Positions 9,855-21,976 of a stretch of DNA of 64,000 nucleotides are shown here, in pieces. A program made the position numbers and the translations under genes. The notes beneath the pieces were generated by a model that was not told where the DNA came from, did not search any database, and saw only the letters and a program-made list of their open reading frames with translations. How positions within the stretch are numbered: the stretch's first letter is position 1; each line of letters starts with the position of its first letter. This DNA is from Buddleja alternifolia (taxonomy: Eukaryota; Streptophyta; Magnoliopsida; Lamiales; Scrophulariaceae): NCBI GenBank assembly GCA_019426215.1, contig CM033408.1, forward strand, positions 25,709,953 to 25,773,952, in the 5' to 3' direction.

Positions 9855-10276
9855 CATCTCGTTAGATTCCTGCCAAAAGAATATATGTCTACGAAAGATA
9901 TTGATTAATTTGAATATTTATTTATTTGATTATGTCTTCAATATTTCTTTATAATAGGGAGTTTTCTATATTTCTTCTTAGATTAATTTGATTATGTCTA
10001 CAAAAAATATTGATTTATTTCCTTTTGCAAGTATGACCAATTTTTTCTAGATTAGGATTTTGTGAAGACTTGTTATGATTTATAATTATTAAGTTTTAAA
10101 TTTTTTGGATTAAATTGTTTTTATTGTTACATATTCGTTAGTGTTCTCTATGCATGCTAATGCTTGATCATCATTGGTTTTGATTTGATTTCTTGATTTT
10201 GAGACCAAGAGAAGATAGATTAAGATAGATCTAGAATATCGAATATCATAATGTAAGAATTGACTAGAGATAGAAT
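9855..10276. other. AT-rich spacer
   Basis: No gene was seen. Poly-T and poly-A rich sequence leads into the first copy of the 3.1-kb duplication. From about 10080 it is continuous in character with an old LTR-like segment, but no border can be fixed. Confidence 0.5.
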
Positions 10277-13200
10277 CGATTCCGTTATGTGGCTTTTTGT
10301 GATAAGGAGACCCAATTTGAAAGTAGAATCTTTGTAAGCAAGGAATTTCTTAAATCGAATTAATGTGTTTTAGTTAATTTATTTTCCACTATAGAGATAT
10401 AGGGAGTTATTAACTAAGATAGTACCATTAGATCAAGAGATTGAACATTGGATATATTAGGAGATTTTGCCATAACAAGAACACTCTAATAATCCAGAAA
10501 TCTTGGAATCATTAATTATAAGGAATAACATAGTTGAATCATAACCTTAGTCGTTTTCTCTCTTCTGCAATCTTATTGTATTTATTGCTTTCTTTTAGTT
10601 AATTTAGTTTATAATTAAACCAATCTCATCTTTATTCGAAATATTTAACTCAAGAATAGGTAACACAATAATTTTAATACATAGAATTATTCTTTAGGTA
10701 CGATATCTGCGCTTAATCCACTATATTACTTGCATGATCTAGTACACTTGCCAGGAATTTTCGTGTCAGGACTTGATCCAATGACTTAGATTATAATTTC
10801 TTAACCAAATACTTAACTCAAGCTATATATTTAACATTATTTAAGGAAAACTAACAATTATATCTCCTAAAATCTCTCTACTCATTTTGGCAATTGGATT
10901 CTTGCTCTTGTGCGCTGATAGATTAGTGAAGAAGAGCTGGGAAAGTATTAGAGCCTTAGAGGTTTTACAGTTGGAGTGTTGGGGTATATTGTCCATTTGG
11001 CTTGCCTCCAATTTTATAAATGAGCTAAATTTAGAAACACGTATGGTGGAATTTTGAAATTGAAAACTTATAATATTAAATATTTATTTTATGTTATTTT
11101 ACATAAAAATATAATAAAAGTAACAAAGTACCCTTATTTTGCAAGGAAATAGAAATAAAAAGTCGTTTTTTTTGGGGTGGGGGGAACGAAATAGAGAACA
11201 TTAAAAATGTGAGGGACGATTTTGCCAAAAGAATGAAAGGTCAGGGATGAAAGTAGATTTTTCCCTCTGATTGGGGTTTTTCTTCTTTGATCAAAAGTTT
11301 TGAGACCATATTGGTCTCCTCAGCCGCACCCCCGGTGCATAAATTGACACTCGTCACCCTCTTACTTTTCAATTTTTTTCCATTTCTTCTTATTCTTTTT
11401 TTGTTTTTCACCTCATCTGTTAGTTTTTTAATTTTATTTACTTTTTCTGTGCTCCTTATTCTTTATTCTATTCTTCAAATTTAGTTTTTATTTTCTGCTT
11501 TTCTCCAAACCTTTCTCTTAAAGTTAAACAAGTGGCTATTTGACTATAATACTTTTCAGTTTTTACTTGAAATCTCTGTAATCACTACAAATCAAGACAA
11601 AAATAGTAATTCTTACTATTAATTTGAATAACACTAAGTTATTCAATATTTTAATATCATTATTATTTTAATCAAAATAATAAATAATTTGAGTTGTGAG
11701 CAAATATAATTAAGACATAGTTAAAATATAATTCAATTGACCCTCCTAAAACGCTCGTGTTGAAAATATAATTGTTTGATTTTGTATTAATTTTTTATCT
11801 ACACGTACATGTTGACTTGAGTTGAATTGAGTTTTCAATATGAAATCATTCAAATCAAACCATACGCACCCCTCAACTGTAGTTAGTTAAATATGGGGCA
11901 GAAAAAATCCATCATTAAGTATGTACAAGTATATTATGAAATTTTCTTGAAAGTTACAGTGAAAAATCGGTTCAAAAAATAAAGGAGAGGAAAATAAACG
12001 GATTCATAAACGTACGAGAGTATAATACTCATACAAATGAATTATTGGAGAGTAAAAACACGACTTATTTTCATATAACTTTGAAAAGTATATTGCTTGT
12101 ACTTGCTTTTATTTTTTAAAAATAATATTTTATGAGTCCCCAGTTGATAATAATTAATATTTTTATAAAATATCAACATTCGTAGGTTAATTTTTAATTT
12201 TATATTGAATTAATACTAAAAGTTAATTATGATTTTCAAGTTTTAAATTAAAAAGCATTTCTTTAAACTAAAATTAGAGTATTATTCATCAAGTAAAATA
12301 CTTAAGACGTGAAGTATATGTACTAAACGGTTTAATTTAAAAGTATGAGTATATATTATTCGTTACCTTCAGAATGATTACGAGAAACAGAAATATTTTT
12401 AAATTATACGTACGTACGCATATTATATGGATATAATACCAATTTTAACTAATAGACCCTCAACTAACACAAATATAAATGAGTATGAAAAAAGAAATTC
12501 TTATATTTTGCGTACAAAAAAGCAGGAAGAAGATCAGGAAAATGGAAAAGAAAGGAAAAAGGAAAGAATTAAATGTGAAAACTGAAATAACAGGAAACGA
12601 GCGTCAACCTCTGCCGTACCCAGTGCACTGCAACGGGTGCAAGGATATGAAGATCAGACTTGAGTGGGATTATGTGGGGTTTAATTAGACTCCTTTAACA
12701 GAAAATTATTTAAAGACCCCTCACTTCAATGCTAATTACCAAAAATTAAGGAGTTTTATGTAATTAGAACTAAAGTCTAAAGGAGGCCTCTTCTTTTTCT
12801 CGCTGGCTAGATGATAAACGACGTAGTTTTAATTACAACGAAACAAGATGGGGTTTTAGGCTCCCATTGGATGGATAGACTATTCCTATTTTTCAATTTT
12901 CCGAACATTTTTCATAAGAAATGCAATTGTTTGGCATTTTCTAAAAATATTTCAAAAAAATGCTACAATTAATATTCTTTAAAAAAAATCTCAAATTTAT
13001 TCGAAAAATAGATTTGATTGACATTTCAACCAAATTTTTTTTAGACAAGTCAAATTTTTTACTATTTTGATTTGATAGTTCTCCCAAAAACTAAAAAAAA
13101 TTTAGCCGCCAACATCTTCACATATGCATTAAAAAATTTATATATCTTAATTTGAAATGACGCAACGTTTGAAATAAGATTAACTTTGTATTATTTTTGA

Positions 13201-13344
13201 TGCCTTAATCAATAAATTTAACTTAAATATGTCTAGATTTTCTTATAAAATAAATATCCATCCATACCATTTCTCATAAAAAAAACAATTTTATTTACAA
13301 AATAGAAAAAATTGCAGCCAAACACATTTTACCATCAAATCTTT
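10277..13344 (+). repeat. 3.1-kb tandem duplication, copy 1
   Basis: It aligns with 13401-16425 from cgattcc...tgtggctttttgtgataagg to accatcaaatctt, with an offset of 3124 bp at the start. The copies differ by many substitutions and small indels; for example, about 80 bp near 10590-10670 is missing in copy 2. The block around 10690-10760 (ggtacgatatctgcgctta, ctatattacttgcatg) resembles the end of a decayed gypsy LTR, by comparison with the LTR end at 3490-3520; that link is tentative. No convincing protein is encoded in either copy. Confidence 0.85.
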
Positions 13345-13400
13345 ACCCTATTGAAATATAATCTCGTATTCTCTTACCTTCCTTTATCTAATCCAATCCA

Positions 13401-16400
13401 CGATTCCATTGTGTGGCTTTTTGTGATAAGGAGACCCGATTTGAAAGTAGAATCTTTGTAAGCAAGGAATTCCTTAAATCGAATTAATGTGTTTTAGTTA
13501 ATTTAATATTCACTATATAGATATAGGGAGTTGTTAACTGAGATAGTACGATTAGATCAAAAGATTGAATGGTGGATACATTAGGAGATTCCGCCATTAC
13601 AAGAACACTCTAATAATCCGAAAATCTTGAAATCACTAATTATAAGGAATAACATAGTTAGATCATAACTTTAGTCGTTTTTTCTCTTATGCAATCTTAT
13701 TGTGTCTACTGCATTGAATAGAATTATCCTTTGGGTACGATATCGGCACATAATACACTATATTACTAGCATGACCTAGTACACTTGCTAGGAATTTTCA
13801 TGTCAGAGCTTGATCCAATGGCTTAAATTATTATTTCTTAACCAAACACTTAACGACAAGTTATATATTTAACATTATTTAAGTAAGGAAAATTAACAAT
13901 CATATCTCCTAAAATCTCTCTACTCATTTTAGCAATTGGATTCTTGCTCTTGTGCGCTGATAGATTAGTGAAGAAGAGCTGGGAAAGTATTATCTTATCA
14001 AAAAAAAAAAAAAAAAGAGCTGGGAAAGTATTAGAGCCTTAGAGGGTTTACGGTTGGAGTGTTGGGGTATATTGCCAATTTGGCTTTCCTCCAATTTTAT
14101 AAATGAGCTAAATTTAGACATACGTATGGTGGAATTTTGAAATTGAAAACTTATAATATTCAATATTTATTTTATGTTATTTTACATATAAATATAATGA
14201 AAGTACCAAAGTACCCTTATTTTGCAAGGAAATAGAAATAAAAAGTTGTTTAGGGGACGAAATTGAGAAAATTAAAAATGTGAAGGACGATTTTGCCAAT
14301 AGAATGAAAGGTCTGGGATGAAAATAGATTTTTCCCTCTGATTGGGGTTTTTCTTTGATCAATAGTTTTGAGATCATATTGGTCTCCTCAATGCCACACC
14401 CCGGTGCATAGGTTGACACTCGTCACCCTCTTACTTTTCAACTTTTTTTCCATTTCTTCTTATTCTTTCTTTGTTTTTCACCTCATCTTTTAGTTTTTTA
14501 ATTTTATTTTCTTTTTCTGTGTTTCTTATTCTTTATTCTATTCTTCAAATTTAGTTTTTATTTTCTGCTTTTCTCCAAACCTTTTTCTTAAAGTTAAACA
14601 AGTGGTTATTTGACTATAATACCTTTCAGTTTTTACTTGAAATCTCTGTAATCCCTACAAATCAAGACAAATATAGTAATTCTTACTATTAATTTGAATA
14701 GCACTAAGTTATTCAATATTTTTATATCATTATTACTTTAATCGAAATAATAAATAATTAGAGTTGTGAGCAAATATAATTAAGACATAATTAAAATATA
14801 AGTCAACCAACCCTCCTAAAACGCTCGTGTTGAAAATATAATTGTTTGATTTTGTATTATGTTTTTTTATCTACAAGTACATGTTAACTTAAGTTGAATG
14901 GAGTTTTCAATATGAGATCATTCAAATCAAACCGCATACACCCCTCAACTCTAGTTAGTTCAATATGGGGCGGGAAAAATCCATCATTAAATACGTACAA
15001 GTATATTATAAAATTTTCTTGAAAGTTACAGTGAAAAATTGGTTCAAAAAATAAAGGAAAGGAAAATAAACGGATTCATAAACGTACGAGAGTATAATAC
15101 GAATACAAATGAATTATTAGAGAGTAAAACATGACTTATTTTCATATAACTTTGAAAAATATATTGCTTGCACTGCTTTTATTTTTTTAAATAATATTTT
15201 ATATGAGTCCCCAGTTGATAATAATTAATATTTTTATTAAATATCAACATTTGTAGGTAAATTTTTAATTTTATATTGACTTAGTACTAAAAGTTAATTA
15301 TGATTTTTAAGTTTTAAATTAAAAAGCAATTCTTTAAACTAAAATTAGAGTATTGTTCATCACGTATAATATGGGAGACGTGAAATATTTGTACTAAACG
15401 GTTTAACTGAGAAGTACGAGTATATGTTATTCGTTATCTTCAAAATGATTACGAGAAACAAAAATATTTTTAAATTATACGTACGCACACATATTATATG
15501 AATATAATACCAATTTTAACAAATAGACCCTCAACTAACACAAATATAAATGAGTATAAAAAAAAATCTTAAATTTTGCATACAAAAAATCCCCGAAGAA
15601 GATCAGGAAAAAGGAATAGAAATGTAAAGGAAAAGAAAGATTCTAGGAAAAAGGAAAAAATTAAATGTGAAAACTGAAATAACAAGAAACGAGTGTCAAC
15701 TTTTGCCGTACCCAGTACAGTGCACCGGGTGCAAGGATATGAAGATCAGACTTGAGTGGGATTATGTGGGGTTTAATTAGACTCCTTTAACAGAAAATTA
15801 TTTAAAGACACCTCACTTTAATGCTAATTACCAAAAATTAAGGAGTTTTATGTAATTAGCACTAAAGTCTAAAGGAGGCCTCTTCTTTTTCTTGCTGGCT
15901 AGATGATAAACGACGTAGTTTTAATTACAACGAAACAATATGGGGTTTTAGGCTCCCAGTGGATGGATAGACGATTCCCATTTTTCAATTTTCCGAACAT
16001 TTTTCATAAGAAATGCAATTGTTTAGCATCTTCTTAAAATATTATAAAAAAATGCTATAATTAATATTCTCTAAAAAAATCTCAAATTTATTTTTTGGCA
16101 TTTCAACCAAATTTTTTTAGAAAAGTCAAAATTTTTAATTGATTTGATAGTTCACACAAAAATTAAAAGATTTTTATCTGGCAACATCTTCACATATGCA
16201 TTAAAAAATTTATATATCGTAATTCGAAATGACGCAACGTTTGAAATAAGATTAACTTTGCATAATTTTTGATGCCTTGATCAATAAATTTAACTTTAAT
16301 ATATCTAAATTTTCTTATATGCTAAATATCCATCCATACCATTTTCCATAACCAAAAAACAAACCAATTTTATTTACAAAATAAAAAAATTATCAGCCAA

Positions 16401-16425
16401 ACACATTTTTACCATCAAATCTTTT
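13401..16425 (+). repeat. 3.1-kb tandem duplication, copy 2
   Basis: This is the second copy, separated from copy 1 by a 56-bp spacer. It carries the extra poly(A) insertion at 13993-14014 that copy 1 lacks. Short frames differ between copies and are broken by indels, so no conserved gene is supported. Confidence 0.85.
13993..14014 (+). mobile_element. Minimal retroposon tail with target duplication
   Basis: The insert is only tcttatc plus an A run. It is flanked by aagagctgggaaagtatta at 13974-13992 and 14015-14033. Copy 1 of the duplication has that site once and no insert (near 10924-10942). The form fits an extremely 5'-truncated LINE or SINE insertion. Confidence 0.7.
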
Positions 16426-16857
16426 GGCCCTAATTGGTTGGCATGCTCTTATCCCAAAAATCAATTTTCCCAATAAAAATTTCCAAAATATGTGGTTGGT
16501 TGGCATACTACCAAATTTTCTTTTAAAAAAAAATATCTCCCTACCTCTCACCTACCCTTTCTCTCTCATATTTTCTTTTTTAAAAAAAATCTCTCTCTCT
16601 TAATACCTCTCACCCATCCCGCCCCACCTTCTCTCTCCTCATTTTCTTTTTGAAAAAAATTTCTCCCTCTTAATACTATTTTCCATACTTCACACAAAAA
16701 ATCTCTCTCTCTCTTAATACCCCCACCAACCCGGACCCACCTTCTATCTCCTCATTTTCATTTTTTAAAAAATTCTCTCTCTTAATACTATTTTCCATAC
16801 TTCACATAATACTATTTTCAAAATCTTCATTTTCTTTCCCTTTTGTATATGCTATTT
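16426..16857. repeat. Imperfect tandem repeats rich in CT runs
   Basis: Several loose copies of about 110-130 bp share ctctctcttaatac, ccaccttct.tctcctcatttt and actattttccatacttcaca. Run length and spacing vary. No gene. Confidence 0.6.
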
Positions 16858-17605
16858 GGAAAAATTGCAATTTTGGTACCGTAGGATAAGACTAGTTCGC
16901 AAATGGTACCACGTTTTTCACTTTTCTCACTTTTGGTACCAAATATGTTTTTTTTTTTCACTTTGGGTACCACCGTTAGTAATTTGACGGATTTTGACAT
17001 GTGCCTCGCACATGTCCGTTAACTTTTTGGATCTTCTCGGCTGTGCAGATAGTTGTGCGCGTCTTCACGAGAAAATTCATAACTCATTGTAAAAAGCTCG
17101 TATTCAAGAACCGTTTTCTTCCCATGAAACTAGACACATAGGGCTATCCACACATATATCGCACATAATCAGGAGACGTCTATAACAAAGCAGTTTTGTA
17201 TTCAAAATTAGCTAAGAATCTGTCGGCTGTGCGCGTCTTCACGAGAAAATTCATAACTCATTGTAGAAAGCTCGGATTCATGAACCGTTTTCTTCCCATG
17301 AAATTAGACACATATGGCTATCCACACATATATCGTACATAATCAAGAGACGTCTAGAACAAAGCAGTTTTTGACTCATTTGACAGTGTATTTCCTTCCA
17401 AATCAGCCCCAAACGGTATATTTTCCCCAAAAAACCAAAAGTTAATGGACATGTGCCGTGCACATGTCAAAATCCGTCAAAAAACTAATGGCGGTACCCA
17501 AAGTGAGAAAAAAAACATTTTTGGTACCAAAAGTGAGAAAACTGAAAAGCGTGGTACCATTTGCGAACTTGCCCTATCCTACGGTACCAAATTTGCAATT
17601 TTCCC
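16858..17605. mobile_element. Mutator-like foldback element with 10-bp target duplication
   Basis: The left end (ggaaaaattgcaattttggt) and right end form inverted repeats that extend about 150 bp, each with several GGTACC sites. The flanks are perfect copies of tatgctattt (16848-16857 and 17606-17615). A 9-10 bp duplication with long inverted ends fits the Mutator superfamily. The interior holds two direct copies of a block of about 150 bp (from about 17040 and 17223) sharing gcgcgtcttcacgagaaaa. No transposase is encoded, so it is non-autonomous. Confidence 0.85.
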
Positions 17606-17768
17606 TATGCTATTTTATTCAATATTTTACATATAAGTTATTATTTTCCTTACCAATTTAATTAAGATAATAAAAATTGATTTTGGGCATCACTCGTTAC
17701 TACTCCTAAAGTACCCTAAAAAAAGATGGAATTAAGGCATCTCTAATTTCATATTGATTGGTTAAGAA

Positions 17769-18180
17769 CTATGATGCACAGACACGCGTAAAAATCATCC
17801 GTGCAGTGTCCGACACACGTCGGACACGGACACGGCACCGGGACGAGTCGGACACGGCAATGGTGTGTCCAGAATTAAAAAAGTTAAATAAAACACGGAC
17901 ACGGCACAGACACGGCCAGGACACTTCGGGCTATTTTTTGCATTTTTTTTATATTTTTAATATAAATGTATTTATATATATATATATATATGTAATTATA
18001 TATAGATGGAGTTTTATAGTTTACAAAAGCATTGTCATTAATAAGTTGTTATTTTGTGTAAAAATAGGTTGCTTATATACAAATAGTGAATATATATATA
18101 TATATATATAGGTTGTTATTAATAAGTTGTTGAATTGTTGATTATTGTATAATAGGTGTTCAATTACTCATAAGTTTATA

Positions 18181-18218
<38 letters not shown>

Positions 18219-18312
18219 GGGCAGACGTGTCCGAGCCGTGTCCGTGTCCTAATTTTTTAAGAATTGACGTGTCCGTGTCTGTGTCGTGCAGTGTCCGTAT
18301 CTGTGCAACATA
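17769..18312. mobile_element. TIR element with GGACACGG motifs and 9-bp target duplication
   Basis: The ends read ctatgatgcacagacac and, in reverse complement, tatgttgcacagatac. The flanks are ggttaagaa at 17760-17768 and 18313-18321. Both sub-ends carry repeated gacacgg / ccgtgtc motifs, and the middle is AT repeat (near 17965-17990, 18090-18110 and 18185-18212). A 9-bp duplication suggests the Mutator superfamily. The open frame at 17758-18111 spans the end and the AT repeat and is not a gene. Confidence 0.8.
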
Positions 18313-18321
18313 GGTTAAGAA

Positions 18322-18840
18322 TGTTGAAGGCTTGAAGCTTTATACATCGCATATGCATTTAAGCTCTAACCAAAAGTTGCTTTAATTTCTTACTATATTT
18401 ATGTGATCATTCGTTTTCTCTCCATGTCTTTCCCATCTCCTCTCTGATAGTTTGGTTTGTGGTTGTTTATATGTGTTCGTTACTGTAGATTGTTTCATTA
18501 GGATGAGATGTGGTATAGTCAAACCTTCATTCTATACTGATTATAATATTCATGAATTTTAGAATTTGGTATTTTGGTTGCTTTCATGTGTTCCTGAGAT
18601 TGGATTTATTCTTTCTTTGAGTTCGTCCTTAAACTGAAGCATGATCCCGTCGTGAGTTTGCCGAGTAGTAATATATTCTTTCTTCTTTTTAGATGTTTTA
18701 GTTTGTCTGATGCAAGGACGTGTTGGAGGAGCGGCTTAATCAATTATTAATGGAGAAAAAGAAGGAATTTCCATCAGGCATGGAAATTATGAATTTACTA
18801 CAACTAAACGTCTTACTTAAACTCCTTTACATAATATGAT
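18322..18840. other. Intergenic stretch, nothing recognised
   Basis: Mixed sequence with T-rich runs. No reading frame, repeat or RNA structure could be supported. Confidence 0.5.
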
Positions 18841-20240
18841 TTCTTTTTTTCTTTTTTTTGGAAAAAGTAAGCTTATCTATTAAAACTCAAACAAGAATAC
18901 AAGTACTCCAGGCATGCCTGGTTCTCACTATCAAACAAATTTACATTTCACAACATTCCATATTCTCTCTACTACCTGCTGTACCGTACTTCTCCCTACC
19001 CCAAACAGTCTACGATTCCTCTCTAACCAGATAAAGTAGACTATAGCTGCAAAAAGAGCTCGTTTTTTACAACTGAGCTGAGTTCTTCCTTTACTAATCT
19101 TTAAGCCCCAGTTAACTATTTCCTGCCACATTTTCTGTTTGCATCCAATCTTCATACAATCCCAGCACTGTCTCATAACCTCCTTGGTAAACTCACAAAG
19201 GAAAAAAACATGATCCCTTGATTCCTCTTTATTTGCACAGAGCAGGCATCTCTCATCCTCTATCGATTTCCATTTGCTAATTCTATCACGAGTTTTTAGC
19301 CTGTCTCTGCAAGCCATAAAATGAATCGGTGTCGAGCAACGGGTCCGGTACCCCACACCAATTTCCTCCAGACAACCTCTTCCTTGTGTTCTCTTGCGTG
19401 CTCATATGCCTTGTCGATAGTAAATTGACCCCATTTCCAATCATTTTGTAACATATCAATAGCATCCAAGAATTGAGTTCTTATAGAAATTGTTGGGCGC
19501 AGCGGAAGTTTTGGGCCCGAGATTTTAACTTATTAAGATTCGGCAAATCCCACCAACAAGTTAATGACAAAATATTACCTGAACGAATATAACAATAATG
19601 CACACAAGATTTACGTGGTTCGGCAAAATCCGCCTACGTCCACGAGAGTTTCCGTTCTTCCACTATGAGAGAAATTTACTGGTACAAAAATACACACTTG
19701 AGTTTATCGACAAACTCAAGAAAATCACTCTTGTACAACCACTCTCAAAGTTATATAGAACACTACTCTCCCAACCCCTTTTGTATTGCCCCGAAAGAAA
19801 AACCCCACAAGTGTTTCCCGTGTAGTACAATTTGTATCTACCACAAATTACTTTCCCTAGTATACACTACACTTTTCCTAATATATACTACATTACACAC
19901 ACTTTGCTCTCTATGTTTTTCTCTCGGTTTTGGGATGCCTCAAATGAGCAATGGAAAACTGCTATTTATAGCACAATTTGCACCAACCAAAACTCCTCCT
20001 ATTGGTTGAAATTCTCACCGTTCAAAACAAGTTGGTTAGAGTAATTCAACTTTGATGGCCACCTCCCAATTTTACTTTTGAATTTCAACTTTGATGGCCA
20101 CCTACCATTTTATTATTTATTTATTATTGTGGACAAATTCCTAATAGAAATCAATCTCTTCCACCACCAAGAATCACTCCCCCTCGCTTGCACTGACCAG
20201 AGACAAGGCTGATAATGATTTTAGAAGAAGATTGTACGTG
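18841..20240 (-). pseudogene. 3' end of a LINE, split by a solo LTR
   Basis: Read on the minus strand, the translation is a zinc-binding reverse-transcriptase domain of plant LINEs: SDSWWWKRLISIRTQFLDA (from about 20180, resuming at 19490), KWGQFTIDKAYEHA, WRKLVWGTGPVARHRFILW, then CRDRLKTRDRISKW and C-LLC...HVFFLC. A frameshift separates the last two blocks near 19320. The frame ends with CKFV at 18931. A poly(A) tail on the minus strand (T-rich at 18841-18862) marks the 3' end. Catalytic reverse transcriptase, endonuclease and ORF1 are absent, so this is a 5'-truncated copy. The right border is approximate. The element at 19491-20146 interrupts it. Confidence 0.85.
19491..20146 (-). mobile_element. 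Solo LTR inserted in the LINE fragment
   Basis: The 656-bp insert begins TGTTGGG and ends CCTAATA on the plus strand, near-inverted LTR ends with one changed base. It is flanked by gaaat at 19486-19490 and 20147-20151. Removing it with one gaaat restores an uninterrupted LINE translation across the joint. A TATA box on the minus strand (tataaatagc near 19970) gives the orientation. The block atttacgtggttcggcaaaa near 19610 is a sequence often met in plant LTRs. The family was not assigned. Confidence 0.88.
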
Positions 20241-20841
20241 ATGTGATTGACTTTTTAAGGTTCTCTATCTACTCTTCGTTTGCCTTCACTTTTTTAAGGT
20301 TCTCTGTCAACTCTTCGTTTGTCAAATGACTACCGTACTTGTAAGTGGATGCCTGTGAAACAAAAAAATCAATAACTCGTGGCAGAGAATGCTGATTTGA
20401 GGGCGTTATTGAGTTCAATGAAAGTACCTTCTTAAATACAGATATCATTTGATCAAATTTGAATGATATACATGCCTTTCTTTTTAACTACTTAAGTTGT
20501 TTTTCTATATATAGAAATTTCATTTGTGTTTTCTTCCCTTACTGGATAAAAAATCAAGAAATTACAGATGGAATTCGACAGTTACATGATCATGTTGCTC
20601 AATTGCCAAGTCTATGTTAATTTCCTGTTGATGGAGTGCACTATGGAAGTCTTCTTTCTTTATTTCATTTTCCTTTTCTTTTTTCCTGTTCAAAATGAGT
20701 TGGCTTCTTCGCAGCTTCCGTACTTGGTGGGTGTGATACAAGGTTTTTGGATGATTAGAATAGTGTACTTGTCACAATTTAGGGAAAAAAAAAGTCAGAT
20801 TTGTAGGCACTTCTATATTTCCATTGATGCTTTGATTCAAC
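20241..20841 (+). other. Exon-like fragments of an unrecognised gene
   Basis: Short coding-like pieces bounded by splice-like signals are visible. One near 20562-20610 reads GIRQLHDHVAQLPSL after an acag acceptor; another near 20695-20740 reads NELASSQLPYLVGVIQ. I do not recognise the protein. The long frame at 20568-21008 runs into the hAT element and is not a gene model. These could be remnants of a host gene or chance. Confidence 0.25.
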
Positions 20842-21585
20842 TAGGGGTGTTCAAATCGGTTAAACCGAACCGAACCGAAATTTCGGTTCGGCAAAATCTA
20901 GAACCGAAACCGAACCCTATAGGGTCGGCTCGGTTCCGGTTTCGGTTCGGTTTTAACCGATTTGATTTCGGTTTCTTTGGGTTAACCATCCGGTTAACCG
21001 AATTTTGATCAAAAAATTCAAAAACCCCACTATAATTTTCTCCAGGCTAACAAAAGGGTGAAATTGCAAATCCAAAGAAGTGCGTCGACGGCGAGAGGAG
21101 ATGAGGATTATCCTTGATTTATGAAACTAAATAACTTAATTTAATTTCTTACCTAGGGTTTAGGGAAATGGAATGAGAGAGGAGAACCGAGAGGGGGGAG
21201 GACGATTGGAAGAGACGGCGGCGATGGCAGCAGAGGATGGCAGCGGCGGTCTTGAGGGGCAGAAAGTTGAGTTTGAGAGTTGTTGAGCTGTTGAGCTTGA
21301 GGCAGCTTGTTGGGGCCTGGGGGTAAATGTAAAGTGGGATTCTTAATAGTTTTAAGTTTAAATTTTAATAAATATAATATTAATTAATTATCATATATAA
21401 CTTAATTTCGGTTTTTGATTCGGTTCGGTTAACCGAGCCCCACAACCGAAATCGAACCCGAAACCGAAATGTCCGAAAAATAAAAACCGAAACCGAATCG
21501 AAAAGGCTCGGTTCGGTTTCGGTGCCAACCGAAATAGTCGATTTCGGTTCGGTTTGGTCGGTTAACCAAATCGTGAACACCCCTA
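20842..21585. mobile_element. hAT-type non-autonomous element with 8-bp target duplication
   Basis: The termini taggggtgttca and tgaacaccccta are perfect inverted repeats. The flanks are gattcaac at 20834-20841 and 21586-21593. An 8-bp duplication and the TAGGG-type end fit the hAT superfamily. Both sub-terminal zones are dense in CGGTT/AACCG motifs. The middle is GA-rich and non-coding. There is no transposase. Confidence 0.9.
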
Positions 21586-21593
21586 GATTCAAC

Positions 21594-21976
21594 TGCATAA
21601 TTTACATTGACAAGAACATTTTACTTATGTAAACATGTATTTTCTGAATTACTGTTGGCTTCAGGTTGATACATGTGAGTTCTTAAATGCTATGAATTGT
21701 CAGCAGCCATGTCCTGCCAATGAGAGGACCTCGAATCATGTTAGAGCATCGGGCAATGCAGCCCTGTAGTAAAAATAGTTCTTGCTGACAGCCAGAGCAT
21801 ACCAGAAAGTTGTAACTGGAAAAGGATCTCCATCCAAGCTCTATGTAAATATAGGAATGGATCGTACCAACTGCAAGATAGACTCAGCTTCTATGTAAGC
21901 AGCGAGAAATTGACGGAAAGATGGAAAATTTGGTAATTCTCAGTGAGTCTGCGGTACTATGGCATATTATCTTGTT
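21594..21976 (+). other. Exon-like fragment upstream of GSTZ block A
   Basis: After an acceptor-like ggcttcag (about 21657-21664) a frame reads VDTCEFLNAMNCQQPC and continues to a TAG near 21767. The protein was not recognised. It may belong with the exon-like pieces at 20562-20740 on the other side of the hAT insert. Confidence 0.25.

Noticed and set aside
10277..16425. The two 3.1-kb copies as a pair of LTRs
   Set aside because: They are separated by only 56 bp with no interior, and no primer site or 5-bp target duplication was seen.
17758..18111. 117-residue frame beginning at a TIR element
   Set aside because: Its N-terminal part is GACACGG repeat and its C-terminal part is AT microsatellite.
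20568..21008. 146-residue frame as a gene
   Set aside because: It crosses the border of the hAT element and reads its CGGTT array as coding.
20842..21585. CGGTT/AACCG repeats as a CRISPR array or telomere-like array
   Set aside because: Spacing is irregular, units occur in both orientations, and they lie inside a bounded hAT element in a plant genome.
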